This document shows positions 9,875 to 20,300 of a stretch of 47,721 bases of DNA, one piece after another; the first letter of the stretch is position 1, and each line of letters starts with the position of its first letter. The notes beneath the pieces were generated by a model. It was not told where the DNA came from. It was given only the letters and a program-made list of their open reading frames with translations, and made no database searches. Where the stretch lies: assembly GCA_037447655.1 (NCBI GenBank), contig JBBHKE010003236.1, forward strand, positions 1 through 47,721, written 5' to 3'. The translations under genes and the position numbers were made by a program. The stretch is from Zygnema cylindricum (lineage: Eukaryota; Streptophyta; Zygnematophyceae; Zygnematales; Zygnemataceae).

Positions 9875-11636
9875 GTAGACCAGAAAGTTGTTTCTGAACA
9901 TGGAATTTATTTTTGTTTTTGAAACAATAAGCCTTTTCGTAATCAGTGAGGGTGTTAGTCACCTAGGTACTTATCCATGATCATCGATGTCATTATTGAT
10001 TAAAAAAGGCAAAGAATTTCTCGTTTTTACAAATTTTAGGATAGGAGAGTGTGAGGTGAATGCTGAACCCTAAAAAACCGCTAAAAAAACCCTAAAAACT
10101 GTATATACTAGCCCAGGATGGTTTGCTAACTTGCTGGGATTAGGAGTCATTTGATCATTTGGTGCTCAAAGGGATTTAATTACCCTTCCCAAGTTTTTAT
10201 TACACTTTTTTTACACTTTTATTTACAGATGTGATATTTTCTCATTTCCCATTTATTTTAGTCTCACATGTCATACAAGTTCAGTAGCTCTATCTGCCTA
10301 TAGGTTTCAGATCCTCAAGTTTGTTCTAAAGTAAACTCTGTTTTTTAACAAAGGTATCAGTCATATGCGAGGAGAATTGAGTGTATGTTTTTGTTTTTTT
10401 ATTTTTATGAAATTATGGAGTTTCTTTCCATGAAATTATGGTGTCTTTTTCCATGAAATTAGGAAGTTTCTTTCCCATGAAATTATGAAGTGCAATGAAC
10501 TTTGACTGAATGATCTTCTAATGCCAATTGCCTGCAATAAAAAAAAAATGGCCACCTGGTTTCCTTTGAAGCAGAGGGAGAGATGTTTTTGGGATTTAAT
10601 GGTTCCCAGCCTCCACCAAATTAATCTGGCAAACACTTTTTTTTTTTTTTTTTTGAAATACTTTTTTTTTCTTTTTTTTGTTTTGCTTTTTTTGGTTTCT
10701 GTTTTGTTTTTTTTTTGTTTTGTTTGACAAAATTTCCGCCCTTTTTTGTCTAAACCAGGCTTTTTTGTCTTCTTTACGATTTGAGACCTCACACGCATCT
10801 GAAAAAAGAAAATCCCCGTGTTGTAACACATGCAAGTGAGTTTGGAAGAGTAAATTCAGCCGAGCAAAAACCTTTGTCGGTTTGCACTTTTCAAGAATTG
10901 AGGCACCCTCGATGTCTCAACATTGCCCAGAAAGCTTTCCTGCATAGCTCATCCTTTTTTAGCGATTTTCATCTATTTTTTCTATGGTTGTGTATCGGCA
11001 GGTTTTTGCCGATAATCGATATATTGGCACGATGTATCGACACCGGTGTTATCGCCGATAAAAAAACCGATAATATCAGTTTTTTATCGCGATAACACCA
11101 GTACCGATAACTCTCGGCGATAACTGTATGGACTGTACAATTTCACTCTAATTAGTGCTGCTTGCTTACATATTTTTTCAGAAAATGGTGGCAGGAAATG
11201 GCGGCAGAAAATGGCGACAGTTCTGACAGTTCTGTTCATTTTGCTTTCAAAAAAGTTAGATATTACCGTGTGATTCAAATTTTTAGTTGCGGTACTAAAT
11301 GTTTAGTACTATAAACTACTATTATAAATTTGTTGACGTTAATGTGCTTCACTGTCCGTGATAAGCTCCCGTAATACAGCAAACGGAACAGATTCTCATA
11401 CGTGGCCTGCCACGCTATATACAGTCAATACAGTCTACAATACAATATGTTTTTAAGTACTATTATATAGCGCACAATATTTTGTACTTACCGCCGATAA
11501 GGAATATGTTGGTCCCGGAGCGATATATCGGGACCCCTGACCGTTCAATAACCGTGAACTATAGGTATAGGTAGTATCGCGATGAATTTCCTGCAGATAC
11601 AGAACGCTAATATTTACAGAACGCTAATATTTACAT
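9875..11636. other. intergenic sequence without recognisable genes
   Basis: It contains a minisatellite with a unit of about 27 bp built on CCATGAAATTATG (10403-10492, about 4 copies), a T-rich low-complexity stretch (10638-10735), and a region at 10980-11560 rich in CGATA words with a hairpin at 11045-11099. No coding frame is convincing. Confidence 0.6.
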
Positions 11637-12104
11637 CAGAGGTCGCAAAAGTCAAAATTTTAGATAACCGAAACCGATATATTTTTTTTTTTCAAAATCT
11701 GAGTACTTGACGCCCGACCGGGTTATGTCACGCTACTAAATTGTTACCCGTTAACCGATACGCGTTTACGAAAATAAAAGTTGACCGAAACTCTATTTCA
11801 CGCGACCATCCGTACCCAATCGTACCCGAATAAGTACAAAATTAGTGGTACATCCTTATACCTTCCACGATACCAAGAGTACAAAGTACAATAATGCTGG
11901 ATAGTTTGGACAGTACAAAACCTTCAAAACCTATTTCGTTTTTTGCTTACCCGACCGTAACCGATATATTTCTTTTTTTTTCTTTGAATTACCCGACCGA
12001 ATCCGCCCGGCCCCCCAAATTTGGCACCCGAATCCGTTCCGGATCCGACGCGGGCGGTCGGGTAACGGTCGGTTACGGTTTCGGGTAACCGTTTGCGACC
12101 TCTG
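11637..12104. mobile_element. hAT-type non-autonomous element, uninterrupted copy
   Basis: 468 bp bounded by CAGAGGTCGCAAAA and TTTGCGACCTCTG, matching both halves of the element at 4058-5443 without its nested insert. The interior carries CCGACCGGGTTATGTCACGC and CCGTTCCGGATCCGACGC blocks common to both. The 8-bp flanks (ATTTACAT and ATTGAAGG) do not match, so its target duplication is decayed or it was rearranged. Confidence 0.85.
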
Positions 12105-12659
12105 ATTGAAGGGGAAATAAAACTGAGCGCATTGACCGATACCGACTTGATTCCGATACATCCGTCATTTTGCGTTCCGACGTACACACTAATCAGTCAT
12201 ACATGTTTGTTGGCAGTTTACGCTCGTTAAAACAGGTGACGCTCAAATAGTTCAGAATTGCTCTCGTATGATATCATCGTAGCTTTCGTACTTTCAAACT
12301 TCTCGACATTTCAATTCAATTGTTTTAGAACCTGTACGGAACTGTACTTACGATGTTTTTTAGTTCGTACATTTCGATTATACAGTGCGAGCACGAATAT
12401 AAATTCTATATCTGGTGAACCAGTATTTCACGCGTATTATTAAGCGCACTTCTGAATCTCTCACTTTTAATTTTTGCACGTTTGATATTCGCACTTTTGA
12501 TTTGGAATCCAAAGGCGGGAAAGGCGGGAAAGGCGGGAAAGGTATCGTCGGAATTTTGAGCGCCCAATTCCGCGCCCAAATTTGGATTCCGTTTCAAAGC
12601 AAATTTGTTACCGGATACCATTAAATCATTTATTAACCGGGACCCGCTCAACACCATTT

Positions 12660-12957
12660 CCTTCGGTTCAATACTCTGAGTGAAAACTCAGCTCCCTTCC
12701 ATTCTTCTTTTTCCTCCCATTCTTCTTTTTCCTCCTTTTTTTCTATGCCTTCCTTTCCATTCTTCTTTCTCCTTTCCATTATTCTACAGTAAATCTCTTG
12801 CAGATTGAGGGACACAGGGAGGGGGGGAGAGAGGGAGAGGAGAGTGAGAGAGAGAGACGAGAGTGAGAAGAGAGAGGGAAGTGGGGAGAGAGAGAGAGGG
12901 AGAGAGAGAGATAGGGAGAGAGAGGGAGAGAGAGAGACAGCGAGACCTCATTTAAAT
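12660..12957 (+). promoter_or_regulatory. pyrimidine- then purine-rich leader before MSH6
   Basis: Positions 12680-12790 are CT-rich (repeated TTCTTTTTCCTCC words); 12801-12945 are almost pure GAGAGG. A frame from ATG 12805 runs through the GA tract into MSH6, but the resulting Arg/Glu stretch is low complexity, so ATG 12958 is preferred. CTTGCAG at 12798-12804 could be the acceptor of a 5' UTR intron. Confidence 0.45.
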
Positions 12958-14317
12958 ATGTCTTCTAAAAAAACAAGTGCCTCCAGTGCTTCCAAACCAC
13001 CAAAACAAAGCAGTATTTCCGCTTTTTTTTCTTCAAAAACGCCACTCTCTAGTATCAAAACGAAGGATTTAAAACCTTCTCCACTGCAATCATCTACATT
13101 TATCAAACAGGAAGAAAATATCTCCGAAGATGTTACTAAATATTCAGAAGACTTAAGAAAAAACTCTAAGAAGAAGCCTCTTATCATTCCTGCCAATCCG
13201 GACGACCAACCGAGTCCTCCGAGGTCAAAACGAGTTCGAACCGATTCGATTTCCGGAAAAAAAGTTTTAGCGAATTCTCCGATATCGAATAATACGGAGG
13301 AGGAATTTGGAGAGATGGCCAATCAGTCCGAAGAAGATTTGGAAAACCTAATTGGAAAAAAGCTTCGTATTTATTGGCCAGACGACAAAAAGTGGTACGA
13401 AGGTAAGGTGAAATCCTTTTTAAAAAGTAAAGGAAAACACGTTGTTGAGTATCTCGATGGAGAAGAGGAGACTTTAGATTTAAAGGAGGAGAGAGTGGAA
13501 TGGTTGTCTCTCCTTTCAGTGAAAAAGAAAAGAAGTATTTTGGTTAAAGACAGGTCAGAGGAGGGAAATAGAAAGAGGTTGGTAAAGGTTAAAGAATTGG
13601 TGAAAACTGAAGAACCGGATTCGAATGATATTACCTTGAATGATGTTTTTATGAATTCGGATGGAAGCGGAAACGGAAGCGGAAATGGACCTATGAATTG
13701 TCGACGGAAACGGAAGGTAGTTTTTGGTGACGAGAGCGAAGAAGAAAAAGAAGGAGAAGAAAAAAATGCAAAAGGAAAAGGGAAAGAAGTTGAAGTAGAA
13801 GAAGAAAAAAATGCAAAAGGAAAAGGGAAAGAAGTTGAAGTAGAAGAAGAAAGAGAAGTAGATAAGGGTGATACTAGTGAAGATGAGGATTGGGGGAAGA
13901 AATTGCAAGAAAACAATGATGGCATGGATATGTTGGGAGAGGAATCTGAGGAGGACGAAAGGGGTGGGAAATGGAAGAGACGAAAAAAATCGATAACTGA
14001 GAAGAAGCCAAGAGCTTTTACTGACCGTAAAGAGAAACAACTAGAAAAGGGCAAATTAAAAAGAGGCAAAGTTGGACAGGAAACTTCCATTTTTGCAGAA
14101 CCTTTGGTGAAAAAGGAGTCCGTATTTTTTTCGAAGGAACAAAATGTAACTACCAGTGGCGGTATACATGGTAATTTGATAAATAATGGAAAGAGAAGTG
14201 ATGAATGTGGAAAAAAGTGTGATGGAAAACCGCGAACTCCTGACTCGGAGGTCAAGAATTTTGGCAATCCAGTATTAAAAGAGCTGTTATCTTCAAGTAT
14301 AAAAGGATCAAAATCAG
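12958..14317 (+). CDS. MSH6: MSH6 exon 1: PIP box, Tudor-like domain, acidic linker
   Basis: Residues 17-24, QSSISAFF, form a PCNA-interacting (PIP) motif at the expected N-terminal position. Residues about 131-184 (from [19 protein letters not shown] to VEWLSL) match the Tudor domain found in plant MSH6, where animal MSH6 has PWWP; in plants it is linked to histone-mark reading. Residues about 185-453 are a charged, low-complexity linker with basic nuclear-localisation-like clusters and a 15-residue unit repeated twice (about 265-295; DNA period 45 bp at about 13760-13850). The exon ends with one base of a split codon before GTGTGT. Confidence 0.93.
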
Positions 14318-17300
14318 GTGTGTATTTGGCAATTATGGCAATGTTAAGCATTTTTGAGGTATAAAAATGTATTATGTATAGGTATTTCTAGGTATGTATA
14401 AATGTGTATGTTATGTATATGCATATTGCATGTATATGTAATAACATATAATAATATGTATATGTTATATATCTGTATATATGTACATGTCTAAAATGTC
14501 TATGTGTATGGTATGTAGAAGCAAGTAGTTATATCTGTATGTATATAATAAATAGTTTGTATGTGGCCATTAGGGTTTCTAAGCATTTTTTTAGTTGTAA
14601 AGGTTCAAAAGTATATATTATCTCATATATATTTTTCCCACAAAATTGGATGGTAAGATTACTATCCGATATGTATTGTAATGGGGTTTAAAATGGTTTT
14701 TATAATGCATTATGTTTGAATTTTCTTGTAATTGTGCCTAAGAAGTGTAACTATTAATGTAATCGCTTTTCTGGCCTACAAGATCACAAAATATCGGATG
14801 GCAAGTTTTGTTTTTTTGGAATTGTGGAGAATATTTTGCTTCTGTAAGAATAAGAGCAACAATTGGTTGTACTTTAGGATGAAAGTTTCTTGTATTTCGT
14901 ATTATGTTGGATTTTAAAATGGTATTATAATTTTTATACTGGAGTTGTTAACGGTTTTATAGTTATTATTCTAGACTTGTTTTGTAATTGTGGATAATAT
15001 TGTGCTTCTGTAAGAATAAAGACAGCATTTGGTTGTTTTTAGGAAGAGAGAGAAATTACAAACTGTGGCAGCGATGGAGGTTCGGAGCGGGAGTGAGGGA
15101 GGAATGCGGAAAGGAGTGGGAGAGAGGGAGAAGGATAGGGAAAGGGAGTGGGAGAGAGGGAGAAGGATTGGGAAAGGGAGAGGGAGAGAGGGAGAGAGAA
15201 GGATAGGGGAAAGGGAGAGGGAGAGAGAAGGATAGGGAAAGGGAGAGGGAGAGAGGGAGAGTGTTGAGGTTAGAAGGTTATTTGCATGAAAGTGGTTGTA
15301 TCTTCCAAAGTAATCTCTTCTGTTTTTTTTTTTTTGTTCCTCCGTAAACTTTTTGTTTCCTACTTGCGCTTTTCTACTAAAATTATCTCTCTACTAGAAA
15401 TACTAAAGTTTTGTTGATCTACTAAATGTTTTGTTTCTGTGCTAAAAATATTTAATTTCTCTGTCTCTCCACTATTTTTTTTTTTTTTGTCAGGTGTTGG
15501 TTTGGGGCCACAAATAGTGGGAGATATTGCGGAGCGATTCAGAGGGCGAATGGACGAAAAATTTCCATTTCTCGTAAAGTATGTTATTACTTGCGTAAAA
15601 ACTTGTAAAACCTGTAGTTTTACATGAATTGTTTTGTTTTGTTTTCTGGGTCTTTTTGTTGATCTCAGGAATCCTACAGATGGTTCTTTTAGGGTTTATT
15701 TGGGAATGTTGATGCATGCGAGGGTCATATGCCTGTTTTATAAAACTGGAACTCCAGTTACATGAGTGGTTTTTGTTTTACATGAATGGTTTTGTTTTTA
15801 CATGAATGGTTGTCTTTTACATGCCTGGTCTTGTTTTACAAGCATGGTTTTGTTTTTTTACATGCATGGTCTTGTTTTACATGCATGGTTTTGTTGTGCA
15901 TGAATGTTTTTGTTTCACATGAATGGTTTTATTTTATATGAATGGTTTTGTTTTACATGAATGGTTTTGTTTTACATGAATGGTTTTGTTTTACATGAAT
16001 GGTTTTGTTTTGCATGAATGGTTGTTTGCTGATCTCAGGGATCCAGAGATGGCAGTTCTCGCCTCTTTACAAAAATGAAACTCCAGTTACATGAATGGTT
16101 TTTTGTTTTTCACATAAGTGGCTTTGTTTTATGTTTTTTTTGTTGTATCTCAGGGATCTAAGAGACGCTAAAATGAGGCGACCGAGTGACCCAAATTACG
16201 ACGAGAGAACTTTACATATTCCGGAAAAGTATTTGAACCAACTATCGGGCGGTCAGGTATAACAGCAACACTTTCCTGGGAAGGAGGGAGGGAGGGATGG
16301 AAGGAGTGAGGGAGGGAGGGAGGGAAGGAGGAAGGGAGGAAGTAATGGAATCAGCTATCAGGTGGTCAGGTGTAATAGTACAAAACACTTCTTAGGGAGG
16401 AAGGGAGGGAGGGAGGAATGGAGGGAGGGGAGGAGGGAGGGAGAGAGGAAGTATTTGAATCAACTATCAGGCAGTCAGGTATGGACGAAACATTTTATAA
16501 ATAGGGTAAAATGAGGAAAATTGGAAAAATTGGATTCGGTTGATGATGCTTTACAATCACTTTGTAAAATAGGAAAAATCGGAGAAACTGGAAAAACTGG
16601 AAAAATTGGAAAATATGGATTTTACTTTTATGGAATATTTGGCAGGTTTTCACTTTGTACCACATTTGCAATACAGAAACATTTTTTTTTTATAAACTTT
16701 TACTGACAGTCGATAGAAAGGTCCGTAGCACTTTTTTTGTCAATTTATTAAATTCAATTTTATTCAATTGAATTCAATCAAATTTACATCTTGGCCTTAT
16801 AGGGGATGATCTTTTTTTGAATTGCAGCGGCAGTGGTGGCAATTCAAGGCTCAACATATGGACAAAGTTTTGCTATTTAAGGTAACCTATTTGGTTTCTT
16901 TTTGTTTTTTTAATTTTCCGATCCTGGTTTTAAAAAGAATATATAAAATTGCAAAGCTGCGGAACCAGAAGTATATATACTTCTGGTTCCGCAGCTTTGC
17001 ACTTTTTGAGTCGTTCTTTAATCAAAATATGCAATTTAATTTAAATTAGTTCGAACATTTTTTTATCGTAAACATTTTTTTTGGGAGAGAAACTGCCGCC
17101 GCTTTTGTATGTTTAAGTCTCTTTTTTTTTTTTTTTGTGATTCAAATGGTATTGTTGTCTTAGTCGTATAAAAAACTTGAAATACTGAATTTTGATTTCA
17201 CTAAAGGACCTTGAACTGGAACTATCTCTTCAACTTAATTCTAACTAACCTTTAGGTGTTTAAGAAATTTTGAAGCATGTGTAGTCAGAGAAAGAGGAGA

Positions 17301-20300
17301 AAGGGGGGGGGGAAGAGAGGGAGAGAGGAGAGGGAGGGAGAGGGAGGGAGGAGAGGGAAGGAGAGGGAAAGGGAGAGGGAGAGAGAGGGAGAGGGAGGGA
17401 GAGCGAGTGAAAGGGGGAAGGATAGAGAAGGAGATGGGGGGGAGGGGGAAGGAGAGGGAGAGGGAGGGAAAGGGAGGGAGAGGTAGGGAGGAGTCAGTCT
17501 TCAACTGGGGGAGTTTTCTTAACCTTGACAGTTGTCATCAAAACTAGATCTATCAAAACTTAAATGTAAATCTTATTAATAAAAAAAACCAATTGTTGAG
17601 GGAGATGGGCGGCTATGGGAAGAGAGGGGAGAGCGATGGCGAGGGGGCTGAGGGGAGGGAGAGCGATAGAAAGAGGGCTGTGGGGAGGGGAGAAAGATAG
17701 CGAGGGGCTCCTGGGAGGGGAGAGAGGTAGATGGGGGCTGTGGGGAAAAGGGGAGAGGAAGATAGGGGAGTAGTGTATTAATGAAAAATGTCATTTTTTG
17801 GGTGCAGATGGGAAAGTTTTATGAAATGTTTGAAATGGATGCCCATATTGGGGCTCAAGAGCTCGACCTCCAATATATGAAGGTAAAAAAATTTAATTGG
17901 TAGGGAATTAAATTACACTATCTAAAGTTTCCCCTTTGTTTGAGGCTAAATCCTACAATTTTTACATTTTTTTGGGGTAAGTATATTTCCATTTTACCCT
18001 AAAATTGTACGATTCACCCTCAACAAAGGGCTAATTTCTTCAATCTTATTATACTGTATGAGTAACACTCAGAAGTACTAACAAAATGGTTGTGGTTGAA
18101 AAACAGAAAAAAAACAATCTTTTTATAATGATAACGCATTTATTTGGGCGTAACAATTTTGACCCTGTCCCTTTCCCTCTCCCTCTCCCTTTCCCTCTCC
18201 CTTTCCCTCTCCCTTTCCCTCTCCCTTTCCCTTTAATCTCGCTGAATCTCATCGAATCTCATCTTATCTCATTCAACCGGATTTGATTTAATCTCATTTG
18301 ATTTCATTTACTTTTTGTAATCTTGTTCAATCTCATTTGATCCCATTTAATCTCATTTAATCTCATCTAACCCAATTCAATGCATCCAATCTCACCTAAT
18401 CTCATTAATCTCACTTGGTACCAATTAAACAATTCCGTGTCATCTCATTCGACCTCTTTTAAACTCATTTAATCTCATTCAACCTCATTTTTAATCTCGT
18501 TAATCTCATTTAATCTCAGTTAACCTCATGTAATCTCATCTAAATCTTGTAATCTCATTCAACCTCCTTCAATCTGATTTAATCTCTTTTAATTTCCTTT
18601 ATTTTTTCATTTGCAGGGAGAACAACCTCACTGTGGCTTCCCTGAGAAGAATTATGCAGATAATGCCGAGCGCCTTGTTCGCAAGGTACCAAATCATAAC
18701 CTTTTCTATTGCTATCTGATCTAGAAAACCCCTAAAATGCCTAAAAAAACCCTTAAAAACCAAGGTCCCTTTAACATCCGATTGTGTTACTTTCATGACG
18801 AGCTGCTGTAGATTCTTTTTTTCTTAATGGTAATTCTTTTTGCCGGTTCACAATTGTCCATGTCATTTGGAACAGGATTTGAATTATTAGACACAAACAG
18901 TCATGCTAATTATTTGTAACGCTAATAGCAATTCACGGTGCAGTTAGACATCATATTCCATATTTCCATTCGTTTGAGACTTCACAAATACATTTTGTCA
19001 ATTCTTCGTATCATCATATTCCATTTTCCCATTCATTACACGTCATCAACTTTTATCACAGGGACACTTCACATCATCAGATTCCATTTTTCCATTCCTT
19101 TAGAACTTACATCACAGGTACATTTTGTCACTTTGTTGGTTCCTCAGGGTTATCGAGTGTTAGTAGTGGAGCAAACTGAAACTCCAGATCAATTGGAACA
19201 AAGGAAAAAGGAAACAGGAAGCAAGGACAAGGTAAGAAATTTTTAAGTCTTTTTCATCTAATTTGACTCTTTTCGCCTCTTCTAAACATGTGTTGTTCTT
19301 TTATGAATTGATTGAGGGCCTTGGAATGGAAAATTGAGTTCCCATTGGTAGAATCCCTTGAAAAATCTACCTTCCATTTCTGTTCGATGTCTAGAAAATA
19401 GAAAAGAAAAGTGAAAAGAATAGTTTAGAAATGTAGAAAAGTAGAAAATTGTAGAAAAGTGTATGTTATCTTTGAAAGACATGGTCGAGACCCGTTTAAA
19501 TACCGTGGTACATACTTTTTAAGTGAACTTAATTGATGCGTTCTTCTTCTAACTTAACAAGAACAAGTTTATTAATTGCGATATTGCTGTGAATTGACAC
19601 CAAACTCTAAAAAACTCAAAGAAACCCAGAAGAAACTCTAAAGTACCTTTTTAATGTTTGTATTTGTTGGTTTTTCTGCCCATAGGTTGTCAGGCGTGAC
19701 ATTTGTGCGATATTGACTAAGGGCACATTAGTAGATGGCGAAATGTTGGGAACCAACCCGGAAGCTACCTATTTGGTGGCCATTATGGAGATTCCCTCAA
19801 ATAATAAGTGTGGAGGAATGAATGATCCGGAAACCGCTAATATCGGTCTTGCGGCTGTTGACACTGCTGCCGGTCGCTTTCTTGTTGGACAGGTATCAAT
19901 CTATTTTCCTTTTTTTCTATTTTCTGTTTGTCTATTTCTATTTTTCTCTTTTCTGTTTTTCTATTTTCACTTTTTTCCTTTTTATTTTCTGATTTTACAG
20001 GCTTTTCCAGGCAATCGTCTATAGTGGCAAGCACTAAAGTTGCATGATTGGCATGAATTTAGAATTCTCTTCATTATTGTTTTCTGTCTATTGATAACAC
20101 TTATTCCGTCCCAGATTTTTTTGCCCTTTGAACACAAAACACCTTTATTAATACATTTTGTTTTTTTTTTGAACGCTAAAACTTTTTGCGGTTCACAATT
20201 TTCCACGTCATTTAGACCGGAAATAGAATTGTTAACTCTAAAGCAGTCCTCATACTATTCATTTCTTAACGCTAACAGCAATTCAAAGAGTAGCGTAAAT

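Noticed and set aside
10068-10100. CCCTAAA-like telomeric repeat
   Set aside because: Only two or three imperfect CCCTAAAA words; no array.
12805-12957. N-terminal extension of MSH6 from an upstream ATG
   Set aside because: The 51 added residues are Arg/Glu/Gly low complexity read from a GAGAGG tract. ATG 12958 leads directly to the expected start with a PIP box.
13371-14351. Long - strand reading frame opposite MSH6 exon 1
   Set aside because: Ser/Phe-rich shadow of the acidic, purine-rich coding strand; homology and splicing support the + strand.
15760-16030. Regular repeats resembling a CRISPR array
   Set aside because: Units are directly adjacent without unique spacers, in an intron of a eukaryotic gene; it is a minisatellite.
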